Made by a program: the position numbers and the translations under genes. 64,000 bases of DNA from Legionella bononiensis. Lineage in GTDB: Bacteria > Pseudomonadota > Gammaproteobacteria > Legionellales > Legionellaceae. Below are positions 48,217 to 56,672 of the stretch, piece by piece (the first letter of the stretch is position 1; each line of letters starts with the position of its first letter). The notes beneath the pieces were generated by a model, which ran no database searches, had not been told where the DNA came from, and saw nothing but the letters and a program-made list of their open reading frames with translations. Location: the NCBI RefSeq assembly GCF_016786215.1, contig NZ_JADOBG010000012.1:62001-126000 (forward strand), read 5' to 3'.

Positions 48217-48303
48217 GTCATCCTCGCGAAGGCGGGGATCCATTTAGCAAAAAACAATCAGGTTCTAATTTGATGCCTGGATTCCCGCCTGCGCGGGAAT
48301 GAC
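48217..48303 (+). repeat. Dispersed palindromic repeat, copy 2
   Basis: This copy has GTCATCCTCGCGAAGGCGG at one end and an inverted CCGCCTGCGCGGGAATGAC at the other, with the shared middle CAATCAGGT. It is the same element and orientation as at 42724. Confidence 0.85.
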
Positions 48304-48610
48304 CTACTTTTGCTCACACGGAGTGCCCATTAATCAGCCGAGTAATTAAATGTCAGTATTCCTCAACGCTTGCGCGGGAGAGGGAGTTTAACCATGTAAG
48401 CGGGGCATTTACTGCTTTTATTAAGGCGAAGATGCTTTAAAAACTTTGGGACGGTTGCTTAATATTAGAGTTCAATTTTTATGAAGTATCATCCCCGCTT
48501 GTGCAGGGATTGACCTATAGAATGTAGAGGAACTACAGAACATGCTACATGTATGGCGAGTGTTAGGGGCTATAATCAAGCCCCCTATAACAAAAGAATA
48601 AAATTGATTT

Positions 48611-48631
48611 GATTATTTTCTGGAAATAATC
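48611..48631 (-). terminator. Possible AT-rich terminator after the lipoprotein gene
   Basis: An 8-bp stem (GATTATTT / AAATAATC, 5-nt loop) lies immediately beyond the stop of the minus-strand lipoprotein gene, followed on that strand by T-rich sequence. The stem has little GC, so strength is uncertain. Confidence 0.4.
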
Positions 48632-48637
48632 AACAGA

Positions 48638-49087
48638 TTAATTCACAACACGCCATGAACCGTCAGCTTGACGACATGCTTTACCATAGATTTGTTGGGT
48701 TTTACCGCCGATCAAGGCTTTGGTTATGTATTCACGACAAGGTTGTTGTGAACGATAATACGTTCTCGTTGGTTGTACTGTATAACGATTTCCATTATCA
48801 GGGTTAGACCAGACTACAGCCCTGCCAGTTGGAGCAGTTTCTAAAGCACGTTGCATTTCCATGCGATCCTGCCTGTCCATAGTCTTACCAATTTGACCAC
48901 CTAAATAAGCACCTAATAAGGCGCCTCCAGCTGCGGCCATTACTTTTCCTGAACCACTGCCAAATTGACTGCCAAGTAAACCACCTACAACACCACCTGA
49001 AATAGTACCTACGCCTTCATTATTTATTGGCGCACAACCAACTAAGAAAAACGACAAAGATAACGATGCAACAGTTAATTTTTTCAT
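48638..49087 (-). CDS. Glycine-zipper outer-membrane lipoprotein (17-kDa antigen-like)
   Basis: This 149-residue protein has a lipoprotein signal peptide ending in LVGC, with the lipidated Cys at residue 18. Gly-rich segments (GVVGGLLGSQFGSG and GALLGAYLGGQIG, residues about 32-66) form a glycine-zipper membrane motif. The C-terminal half contains paired Cys residues (CREYIT near 118 and CRQADGSW near 139), likely disulfide bonded in the periplasm, as in Rickettsia 17-kDa surface antigen relatives. It is likely inserted in the outer membrane. Function is not established. A ribosome site (AGGTGA) precedes the ATG. Confidence 0.88.
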   Translation of the reverse strand: MKKLTVASLSLSFFLVGCAPINNEGVGTISGGVVGGLLGSQFGSGSGKVMAAAGGALLGAYLGGQIGKTMDRQDRMEMQRALETAPTGRAVVWSNPDNGNRYTVQPTRTYYRSQQPCREYITKALIGGKTQQIYGKACRQADGSWRVVN

Positions 49088-49225
49088 TACAGTTCACCTG
49101 TTTAATGAGTTACAAATCGGTTGCCATTCTACCATCACGGCCAGATATTATCCATAGTTCAGGATTTCGCCCCAAATTACTGTTTCATCTGAAGAAACTT
49201 TTGATGAATCATTCCTTAGTCATCA

Positions 49226-50299
49226 CTAATCATGACGCACCCGTTCGGAGATCTGGCATAACAGTTCATAGCCAATAGTACCAGCAGATTTTGCAATTCG
49301 CTCAACTAATATATGATTTCCCCAAAGTTCAACAGGATCACCTATTTTAACTTCAGGATGGTCAGTTAAATCGACTGCCATCATATCCATGGATACTCTA
49401 CCTGCAATTACAACCTCTCTTCCACAAACCCAGACCGGGGTACCAGGAGCTATATGCCTGGGATATCCATCACCATAACCTGCTGCGACTATACCAATCA
49501 CTGAAGGTTTATCACTTTTCCAGGTGCCACCGTATCCCACTTGAGCATGAGGAGGATGGTAATGAATAGCGCTTATAGCAGACATAAACCGCATTACTGG
49601 TATTAATCCCAATTCTGGAGCCATTTGATGGTTAAATGGAGACACACCATAAAGCATGATACCAGGCCTTACGACATCCCCATGCGTTTCTGGAAATGAA
49701 ATAATTGCTGCTGAATTAGCGATGCTGCGCTTAGTGAATCCTGGTACGTTTATACTTTCAAATAGAGAAATCTGTTGCAGATTCTCTTGTCTTAGCGATT
49801 CATCCGCACAAGCCAAATGACTCATTAATCCAATATCTTTATCAACCCAGGAACAGGATTGTAATGCACTCATTATGTCCTGGAGCTCCTGGACTTTAAA
49901 TCCTAAACGATGCATACCCGTATTTACTTTGACCCATAATTTAATGGGGTTAGGTAAGGGTGTATTAATAAGCCATTCTAATTGATGAGGATGATGCAGT
50001 ACGCAACCGAATTGATTTTGAGCAACTACCAATAATTCATCGGGACTAAATACTCCCTGAAAAAGAATGCATTGAGTCTGGCTTCCCATTGCCTTAATGA
50101 CTAACGCTTCCTCAAGACAAGCTACTCCGAAGCCATCCACCTGTCCTTCAAGTACAGGAACCACTGCCTTGACGCCGCAGCCATAAGCATTGGCTTTGAC
50201 CATGGCAATTATTTTTTTACCGGGAGCAAAACGTCTTATTTGTAATACATTATGTAATAGCGCGCTTGACTCTATTACCAGTCTGGTAGGTCTGGACAC
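49226..50299 (-). CDS. alr: Alanine racemase
   Basis: This 357-residue PLP enzyme interconverts L- and D-alanine for peptidoglycan synthesis. The cofactor Lys lies in VKANAYGCG near residue 34, and the catalytic Tyr in VGYGGTW near 251. Further family stretches are NTGMHRLGF near 126 and MSHLACAD near 158. Its start lies two bases after the end of dnaB, so the pair is probably one transcript, as in other Gammaproteobacteria. Length is normal. Confidence 0.97.
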   Translation of the reverse strand: MSRPTRLVIESSALLHNVLQIRRFAPGKKIIAMVKANAYGCGVKAVVPVLEGQVDGFGVACLEEALVIKAMGSQTQCILFQGVFSPDELLVVAQNQFGCVLHHPHQLEWLINTPLPNPIKLWVKVNTGMHRLGFKVQELQDIMSALQSCSWVDKDIGLMSHLACADESLRQENLQQISLFESINVPGFTKRSIANSAAIISFPETHGDVVRPGIMLYGVSPFNHQMAPELGLIPVMRFMSAISAIHYHPPHAQVGYGGTWKSDKPSVIGIVAAGYGDGYPRHIAPGTPVWVCGREVVIAGRVSMDMMAVDLTDHPEVKIGDPVELWGNHILVERIAKSAGTIGYELLCQISERVRHD

Positions 50300-50300
50300 C

Positions 50301-51683
50301 TTAATCTACCCCTTGATACCCATTAAAAGCCAAATCCTCAAAACGCGTGAATTTACCAAGAAACGCCACTCGAACTTTACCAATTGGTCCATTTCTTTGC
50401 TTGGCTATGATAATTTCAGCAGTTCCTTTATCTGGGCTATCCTCATTATAGACTTCGTCCCGATAAATAAAGCAGATTAAATCGGCATCCTGCTCAATAG
50501 CGCCTGATTCCCTTAAGTCAGACATTACTGGACGTTTATCCGCCCTTTGTTCCAAACTTCGATTCAACTGTGACAACGCAATGACAGGTACCTGTAATTC
50601 CTTTGCCAAAGATTTTAGACTCCGTGAAATTTCAGATATTTCTGCAGTTCTGTTGTCAGCACCAAACCCTGGCGCTTTCATTAACTGAAGATAATCCACC
50701 ACAATCAAGCCCAGTGAGCCATGCTCTTTTGCCAAGCGTCTGGAACGCGCTCTCATTTCTCCGGGACTTAATGCTGGCGTATCATCAATGAATAATGGGG
50801 CTTCAGAAAGCATATGTACTGCTGAAGTAACACGCGGCCAATCATCATCATCCAGTTTACCGGTTCTGATACGGTGTTGATCAATACGCCCCAGAGAAGA
50901 CATCATCCTCATCGCAAGGGAATCAGCAGGCATTTCCATAGAGAAAACCAATACCGGTTTACCCGCCTTGATGGCTGCATGTTCTGCCATGTTCATAACT
51001 AAAGTAGTCTTACCCATTGAGGGACGACCCGCAACGATCACCAGGTCTGAGGGTTGTAAACCTGATGTCATCTCATCTAAATCTGATAAACCTGTTGCTA
51101 GTCCGGTAATCGCATCACCACTATGATAGAGGGCATCAATTTTTTCAACAGCACGTACCAAAATTGACTTGATATTTTCAGGACCGCCATCACCGCCAGT
51201 TTGTTCTCCAATAGCAAATACTTTGGATTCGGCCAGGTCCAATAACTCAGGGACTTGCCTTCCTACTGGATTATAAGCTGAATCAGCAATCTCTGTGGCG
51301 ACTGCGATTAACTGTCTTTGTACTGATTTTTCCCTGACTATGTCCGCATAGGCCGATACGTTAGCCACACTTGGGGTATTATTTGCCAATTCAAATAAAT
51401 AGGCTTCACCACCGGCATCATCTAACTCATTATGAGACTTTAGGGCGTCAAGAAGTGTGACTACATCAAAAGGTTGATCCTTTTTAGCTAAGGCAGCAAT
51501 AGTTCTGAATAAAATGCGATGTTCCGTGCGATAAAAATCTGCTTCACATAGTTTGGTACTGATTTTATCCCAAACCTGATTATCCAGCATTAAACCACCA
51601 ATTATGGATTGCTCTGCTTCAGCAGAGTGAGGTGGGCGTTTCAATGGATCAACTGTTTTTTTAGAAGTTTGAAGCTCTAGCAT
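50301..51683 (-). CDS. dnaB: Replicative DNA helicase
   Basis: This 460-residue hexameric helicase unwinds DNA at the replication fork. The N-terminal domain (from [14 protein letters not shown] near residue 17) is followed by the RecA-like motor domain, with Walker [10 protein letters not shown] near 217, Walker B VVDYLQLM near 319, an arginine-rich linker region and the motif QLNRSLEQR near 361. Length is typical. No intein or insertion is visible. The gene precedes alr on the minus strand. Confidence 0.97.
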   Translation of the reverse strand: MLELQTSKKTVDPLKRPPHSAEAEQSIIGGLMLDNQVWDKISTKLCEADFYRTEHRILFRTIAALAKKDQPFDVVTLLDALKSHNELDDAGGEAYLFELANNTPSVANVSAYADIVREKSVQRQLIAVATEIADSAYNPVGRQVPELLDLAESKVFAIGEQTGGDGGPENIKSILVRAVEKIDALYHSGDAITGLATGLSDLDEMTSGLQPSDLVIVAGRPSMGKTTLVMNMAEHAAIKAGKPVLVFSMEMPADSLAMRMMSSLGRIDQHRIRTGKLDDDDWPRVTSAVHMLSEAPLFIDDTPALSPGEMRARSRRLAKEHGSLGLIVVDYLQLMKAPGFGADNRTAEISEISRSLKSLAKELQVPVIALSQLNRSLEQRADKRPVMSDLRESGAIEQDADLICFIYRDEVYNEDSPDKGTAEIIIAKQRNGPIGKVRVAFLGKFTRFEDLAFNGYQGVD

Positions 51684-51748
51684 AGTCGGGGCACGATAGT
51701 TAGGTTACAGATACTTTTTTATTAATACCATTGTAATGTGCTTTTAAC

Positions 51749-51777
51749 AAAAAAGGCACACTTTAGTGTGCCTTTTT
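51749..51777 (-). terminator. Rho-independent terminator after the DUF2147 gene
   Basis: An 11-bp stem (AAAAGGCACAC / GTGTGCCTTTT, loop TTTA) is flanked by A-run and T-run, so it can work in both directions. It ends the minus-strand DUF2147 transcript and insulates dnaB, whose start lies about 66 nt further along. Confidence 0.88.
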
Positions 51778-51800
51778 ATACTATTTTTTTATAAATCAGA

Positions 51801-52232
51801 TTATCTAACCCAGGTTTGAGTACGACCCAGAACAGAAACTCCAACATAACCTCTTACATAAAGTTTGTTACCTTGAAGGGTCATCTTGGCTTTATAAATT
51901 TTTCCAGTTTTGGGATCCAGTATTGAACCACCACCCCAAACTCCATTACCTTCGTCTTTTAGACCCCATACAAAACCAATGCCTTGAATTTTCTTACCTT
52001 TGAAAGCTCCAGGACATTTTGAGCAAATACCAGTATCACCTGGTTGTGGATAAACTTTAACGATATAACCGCTTAAAGTTCCGTTGGAGATAGACAAATT
52101 AACTACAGCTCTTTTGGCACCTGTTTTATCATCGATAGTAGTCCAGGTTCCAGCAGGTGTGCCTGCGGCGATAGCTATAGGTAAATAACATACTGCAATC
52201 AAAAAACCACATAGTGACTTCCATACGTTCAT
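51801..52232 (-). CDS. DUF2147-family secreted protein
   Basis: This protein of about 143 residues has a signal peptide (KSLCGFLIAVCYLPIAIAAG) and then one DUF2147 domain: GTWTTIDDKTG near residue 28, CSKCPGAFKGKKIQG with a Cys pair near 72, and LYVRGYVGVSVLGRTQTW at the C-terminus. The family is periplasmic, beta-barrel-like and of unknown function. I prefer the ATG at 52232, which has GGAGA about 7 nt before it. The upstream ATG at 52238 sits too close to that site. A strong terminator follows. Confidence 0.86.
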   Translation of the reverse strand: MNVWKSLCGFLIAVCYLPIAIAAGTPAGTWTTIDDKTGAKRAVVNLSISNGTLSGYIVKVYPQPGDTGICSKCPGAFKGKKIQGIGFVWGLKDEGNGVWGGGSILDPKTGKIYKAKMTLQGNKLYVRGYVGVSVLGRTQTWVR

Positions 52233-52384
52233 AAACATTCTCCATAATTAGCAACCATTAAAAGCATAAGCCATGATCATCAATTTTGCCAATATTTTTT
52301 TAAAATCATTTATTTATTAATCAGTTATGAACTCTATTTACACGATCCAGCTTGTTAAGCAACATGTATGAGAATCGTTGGATC

Positions 52385-52602
52385 GTAACCTGTATTAGGC
52401 GGAGCCGTAATACAGGGATTATAGGACTTCGAAATCCCGTATTACGGCTCCGCCTAATACGGGCTACATCGTTGTATTTCTTTTCGCAATCTCACCAGAT
52501 TGCATTGAATGATCAGTTCGTAGCCTGTATTAGGCGCAGCCGTAATACAAGGATTATAGGACTTCGAAATCCCGTATTACGGCTGCGCCTAATACGGGCT
52601 AC
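52385..52602. repeat. Two tandem 83-bp palindromes, 135-bp period
   Basis: Copy 1 spans 52385-52467 and copy 2 spans 52520-52602. Each is a long inverted repeat around a central TTCGAA (GACTTCGAAATCC). The intervening tail (CAATCTC-x-CCAGATTGCATTGAATG) is repeated after copy 2. In the arms, GGAGCC/GGCTCC of copy 1 becomes GCAGCC/GGCTGC in copy 2, so both sides changed together and pairing is kept. Confidence 0.92.
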
Positions 52603-52664
52603 AGGGTTGAATATCTTTTCGCAATCTCGCCAGATTGCATTGAATGGGGAGATTTGAGTGCAGG

Positions 52665-52740
52665 TTGCACGATCTCGTCTGCTAAAAAAGCGCAGCATAC
52701 ACCTGTATGTGAGCATTTTTTAGCAGGCGAGATCGCGCAA
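52665..52740. repeat. Long hairpin next to the SNF2 helicase gene
   Basis: Arms of 25 bp at 52665-52689 and 52716-52740 pair with two mismatches, and the loop contains a further CATACA/TGTATG palindrome. It lies 20 nt beyond the stop of the minus-strand helicase gene. It may stop transcription or protect the RNA end, but no T-run marks a classical terminator. Confidence 0.85.
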
Positions 52741-52760
52741 GATGCGCCAAATATGCCCAT

Positions 52761-55700
52761 TCAAGTGAGGGGCATGAAAAATTGATCCAGATCTGCTTCC
52801 GTCAAAGTCATAGTCTTGGATGCATCAGAGGACAAGATACCATCTACCAACAATCGTTTTCTTTCCTGCATCCCCAAGATCGCTTCTTCTACAGTTCCTG
52901 ATGTTATTAATTTATAAACAAAAACTGGATTTTCCTGTCCTATCCTATGAGTTCTATCCGTTGCCTGATCTTCAACTGCAGGATTCCACCAAGGATCGTA
53001 ATGAATCACCGTATCAGCACGTGTCAAATTGAGGCCAGTTCCACCAGCTTTTAAACTGATTAAAAATATAGGAATCGAACCTTTTTGAAATTGCTCAACC
53101 AAAGCCTGTCTGTTTTGGGTTTGCCCTGTTAATTTCAAATAATCGTATTTTCTTTCGTTTAATTGCTCTTCTATTAGTTTTAACATTGAGGTGAACTGAG
53201 AAAAAACCAATACGCGTCTCCCTTCTTCAACCAGATTATCCAGTAGCTCCATCAACGTCTCCAATTTACTGGAAGTACCATGAGCAATAGCTGCTTCTGG
53301 CAGAGTTAACAATCTGGGATCGCAACAGACTTGACGCAATTTCAATAATGCATCCAATAGCAAAATATGACTTTTCCCTAATCCTTGTTTGGCAATGGCA
53401 TCTCTGACTTTTTTCTCCATACTCATACGAATTGCTTCATAAAGATCTCGTTGAGGGCCCACGATTTCGATGGTACGGGTCATCTCAGTTTTAGGCGGTA
53501 ATTCGCTGGCTACTTGATTCTTCGTTCGCCTTAACATGAAAGGCTTCACCCTTCGGGCTAATAATTCTCGTCGCCCTAAATCAGCGTATTTTTCTATAGG
53601 AGTTCTAAACCAAAGCCTGAATTGTTTCGCATCACCCAGCAAACCCGGCATTAAAAAGTGAAATAAAGACCAAAGTTCACCTAAATGATTTTCCAAAGGT
53701 GTTCCGGTAAGACACAAACGATGCTTTGCTTTTAATTGTTGAATAATCTGAGTCGTTTTAGTGCGCGCGTTTTTAATAAATTGCGCCTCATCAAGAATCA
53801 GATAATAGAAATTATAATTAACAAATTTCTCTTTATCCCTATGAATTAGACCATAAGTAGATATCACTAAATCGTAATCATCAAAATTATCCAGGTGCCG
53901 ATCACTGCCATGATAGGCGACTACAGATAAATCCGGAGTAAATCGTTTCGCTTCCGCTAGCCAGTTTCCAACCAGACTGGTAGGGGCAACGATCAAGGTA
54001 GCCTGAGTCAATCGTCCTTGTTCCTTTTCATAGAGCAAATGAGCAAGAGTCTGTACCGTCTTACCTAATCCCATATCATCCGCCAAAACTCCACTGAATT
54101 GACTTACCCGTAAAAACTGCAACCAATTCAGTCCATACTGCTGATAATCTCTTAAACTGGCATGCAGTCCTGAGGGTGTTGGAATTTCTGGTAAATCGCT
54201 CAGGGTAATTAACTGACGCAATTCTTTTCGTAATGACTCTGCACCCTGCCAACGAGATTTCGTCGCAGCTAATGCCAGTTCGGCTTCCTGCATCAATATA
54301 AATTGATATTTATTGATTTGTAATTGATGATTTTCATCTATTTGACGCAATCCAAATTGGAACAACAGGCGAATTAACGGCTTAATCCGTCCCATTTGTA
54401 ACTGCAGAACCCGTCCATCCTCTAGAGGAAGATTAACGCGTTGTTCATCAGGCAAACCATCCAAATCATTTCCACTATATCGTTGAATTAACTCTGCAAC
54501 CAAAGGAACAATACTGACGGGTCTGCCTTCTACTAAAATACCCAGTTGGTAAGAAAAGAAATCTGTAGTGCTTTCCTGAATATCTGAAAACCACTCTACA
54601 TCCTCAGCACTCACTACTTCCTGATATAATGAACTTTTAAATTCCACCCGCCACCCTTGGCTTTTTAAAAAAGGCAAGGATCGGGCATAAAAAGGTTCAA
54701 GATCTGCTGGAACAGTTGCATTTACAAAGACGAAGCACTCATGCTCATCAAGATTCCAATTATATTCTTCCCATTTATGCGTAGGTCTTAATTCAATTGA
54801 TTGATGTAACTCTTCTAATTTTAATTGTTCAAAATCTTTGTCCCGTTTATATTCAACCAATACATCTTCTTGCTGACGCATCACATTGAGACAGGGTTCA
54901 GCATAAGGGATAATCAAGCCATTGTAGTCAAAGGAAACCTTCGCGATAAATACCGCGTTAATGTCTTCATCTCGGTCGTAAAACCAGGATGACTCACTAT
55001 CAAACTCATTAATTGTATCCAGTGTTAAAATAGGTATTGGCTTAACTTCTTTAACTTCCCGACTTTTAAATACGTGTGGAGTGGGAAACTCTGGACATGT
55101 TTTATCCATTTTTTGCGCTAACAATTCAGCTTGATCTATAGGTATCGGAGGAGCTTCCAATAAATGACGTAATTGCCTTACAGGATAGGGTGTAACCAGT
55201 CGACCCATCACGGGCACAGAACTGTCAAAATACCAGCTTTCGTCAAGCAGTAAAGGCTCAAGACTCACTCCATCATGCATTAATTTTAAACTTTGATTTC
55301 CATTAGTTGCCAGAACCCACTCGCAAGTTCCAGTCAACGTTTCTCCTAATTGGATAGGGATGTCTTCATTTTCAATAAAAAAAGCACGTCCTGTAGCAAT
55401 AATTTTTTCCAATAATTCCGTATTACGAATCGTTAAATTATCAAACCAGCCAGAAACACCACATTTGAATAATAATTGCGCGACTATATCATCATCATTA
55501 TCTATAAAGTGTTGTTTTTTGGATTCTGGTAAGCTATTAAAAATACTCTTTTTACCATAGCCACCACGTTTTAAAATTTTAGCCAACGCCAATTTAATAG
55601 AAACTTTATGTTCATAACCCGAAAGTTTTACTGCAATTAAATAATTTAAATGGTGGGTTGCTTCGTATTTTTTAACTTCGGTCGCTTCCTGAGCACGTAA

Positions 55701-56036
55701 GTTCTTGAGCCAGACATCCAGTTTTTTATCCAATTTAGTAGAAGATTGCGACTGAAGATTAAGTTTTTCCCTATCTCGCAAGGCGAAGAGGCACGCGGCT
55801 GCATGTTTACAATTACTATGATAGGAGCAGGAACAACGGGATGGTTTGCCCGGCCATGTTTTCAAATCCATGTGAATATCGTAAATCTGACTGCTGCTGC
55901 CTTTAACTCGTCCTTTTAATAATCCATCACTCAAGCGAATATTGAGTACTTGACCATTTTGAAAGTACTCTAATCCCCGGAGCAGTATTTTCGATTCAAA
56001 AGCTTCGGGCATTTTTGATATTGCTTCATTTAGCAT
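52761..56036 (-). CDS. SNF2/HepA-family helicase with SWIM zinc finger
   Basis: This 1091-residue protein combines a SWIM zinc finger (CSCSYHSNCKHAAA, residues about 58-71), a middle region of about 500 residues, and a two-lobed SNF2 motor. Lobe 1 has ADDMGLGKT near 645, LILDEAQ near 740 and LTGTPLENH near 772. Lobe 2 has VLVFSQFTSM near 943, SLKAGGTGLNL near 995 and TDRTHRIGQ near 1026. Relatives remodel protein-DNA or RNA polymerase complexes using ATP. The SWIM domain probably helps bind DNA or protein. It is a single-gene unit flanked by repeats. The precise role is unknown. Confidence 0.92.
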   Translation of the reverse strand: MLNEAISKMPEAFESKILLRGLEYFQNGQVLNIRLSDGLLKGRVKGSSSQIYDIHMDLKTWPGKPSRCSCSYHSNCKHAAACLFALRDREKLNLQSQSSTKLDKKLDVWLKNLRAQEATEVKKYEATHHLNYLIAVKLSGYEHKVSIKLALAKILKRGGYGKKSIFNSLPESKKQHFIDNDDDIVAQLLFKCGVSGWFDNLTIRNTELLEKIIATGRAFFIENEDIPIQLGETLTGTCEWVLATNGNQSLKLMHDGVSLEPLLLDESWYFDSSVPVMGRLVTPYPVRQLRHLLEAPPIPIDQAELLAQKMDKTCPEFPTPHVFKSREVKEVKPIPILTLDTINEFDSESSWFYDRDEDINAVFIAKVSFDYNGLIIPYAEPCLNVMRQQEDVLVEYKRDKDFEQLKLEELHQSIELRPTHKWEEYNWNLDEHECFVFVNATVPADLEPFYARSLPFLKSQGWRVEFKSSLYQEVVSAEDVEWFSDIQESTTDFFSYQLGILVEGRPVSIVPLVAELIQRYSGNDLDGLPDEQRVNLPLEDGRVLQLQMGRIKPLIRLLFQFGLRQIDENHQLQINKYQFILMQEAELALAATKSRWQGAESLRKELRQLITLSDLPEIPTPSGLHASLRDYQQYGLNWLQFLRVSQFSGVLADDMGLGKTVQTLAHLLYEKEQGRLTQATLIVAPTSLVGNWLAEAKRFTPDLSVVAYHGSDRHLDNFDDYDLVISTYGLIHRDKEKFVNYNFYYLILDEAQFIKNARTKTTQIIQQLKAKHRLCLTGTPLENHLGELWSLFHFLMPGLLGDAKQFRLWFRTPIEKYADLGRRELLARRVKPFMLRRTKNQVASELPPKTEMTRTIEIVGPQRDLYEAIRMSMEKKVRDAIAKQGLGKSHILLLDALLKLRQVCCDPRLLTLPEAAIAHGTSSKLETLMELLDNLVEEGRRVLVFSQFTSMLKLIEEQLNERKYDYLKLTGQTQNRQALVEQFQKGSIPIFLISLKAGGTGLNLTRADTVIHYDPWWNPAVEDQATDRTHRIGQENPVFVYKLITSGTVEEAILGMQERKRLLVDGILSSDASKTMTLTEADLDQFFMPLT

Positions 56037-56471
56037 AAAATAGAATTATCCAGGCAAAAGGGTCTATTGTAGTCAATTTTGGTTCTGAATGACAATTGTC
56101 TCTGTAACAGGATGTTTGTAATGTTCTTCATTGTCTTAATCAAGTAGTACAAAACTTTTTGGTATACTGTGACCAGACCTTAGCCATTTTTAACAATCAA
56201 AATGTCGTCTTTGCGTGTATTTGCAAAGAGAACTGACACAAATGGATAAAGTCCTGTTTGATACCCTATTAGTAATACATTAAAATTTATACACAGAAAC
56301 AAATTATGATAAAATATGGTTTATTAATAACTGAGTAAGCCAATTTTAGATCATTTCATTTTATTAAAGGGTTAAAGATGTCCTATGATCCAAACTAACA
56401 CGAACAAATCATTATAAAAGCAATTCTTTAAGATTTTCACGTACAAGCCGATAACTCGATTTGAATAAATA

Positions 56472-56513
56472 GAATTCCTGTTAACAAAGAGATTGGGCGT
56501 TTTCATAAGCCCT
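56472..56513. repeat. Solo, decayed right end of the MITE-like element
   Basis: The segment around GATTGGGCGTTTTCATAAG closely resembles the right end of the element at 47347-47556 (GATTGGGCGTTTTTCGTAAG), including similar preceding sequence (ATTCCT-TTAAC). No matching left end is visible nearby. Confidence 0.65.
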
Positions 56514-56564
56514 GACAAGAATGAATAAAAGTAAAATGGCTATGACGAACGGGCACTGAATAGA

Positions 56565-56578
56565 GTGTGTTAACACAC
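56565..56578. promoter_or_regulatory. Perfect 14-bp palindrome, candidate operator
   Basis: GTGTGTTAACACAC is its own reverse complement and lies about 95 nt upstream of the NRPS start codon. The size fits a binding site for a dimeric regulator, but no regulator gene is adjacent in the window. Confidence 0.4.
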
Positions 56579-56672
56579 CCGAATATCACTATACAAATTA
56601 AAGGTCCTTGAACCATGATATTTCATTATCGGACTGCATATTCGCCAAGGCTTTATGTAAAACAGGTAAATT

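Larger units (their letters stand above)
48008..48637. other. Intergenic region with repeats
   Basis: No gene is supported in about 630 bases. It carries copy 2 of the dispersed palindromic repeat (48217-48303), further GC-rich fragments (for example near 48360-48390 and 48490-48515) that look like decayed copies of the same family, and a GGGGCT/AGCCCC hairpin at 48566-48584 without a T-run. Confidence 0.55.
52239..52760. other. Repeat-filled intergenic region between the DUF2147 and SNF2 genes
   Basis: No gene is supported in about 520 bases. The space holds two tandem palindromic units (52385-52602) and one long hairpin (52665-52740). Open frames crossing these repeats arise from the repeat sequence itself and look non-coding. 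Confidence 0.7.
56037..56672. other. Intergenic region upstream of the NRPS operon
   Basis: No gene is supported in about 635 bases. It contains a decayed right end of the MITE-like element (56472-56513) and a perfect 14-bp palindrome (56565-56578) about 95 nt before the NRPS start. Promoters for the helicase and NRPS genes must lie here, but I cannot place them exactly. Confidence 0.5.

Noticed and set aside
48566..48584. GGGGCT/AGCCCC hairpin as a terminator
   Set aside because: No T-run follows on either strand, and it lies more than 50 bases from the nearest stop codon.
52352..52716. Open frames on both strands with repeated Arg-Arg-Ser-Arg-Asn-Thr segments
   Set aside because: They are translations of the tandem palindromes and share the same motif on both strands, which is an effect of the inverted repeat. 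No ribosome site or family match.
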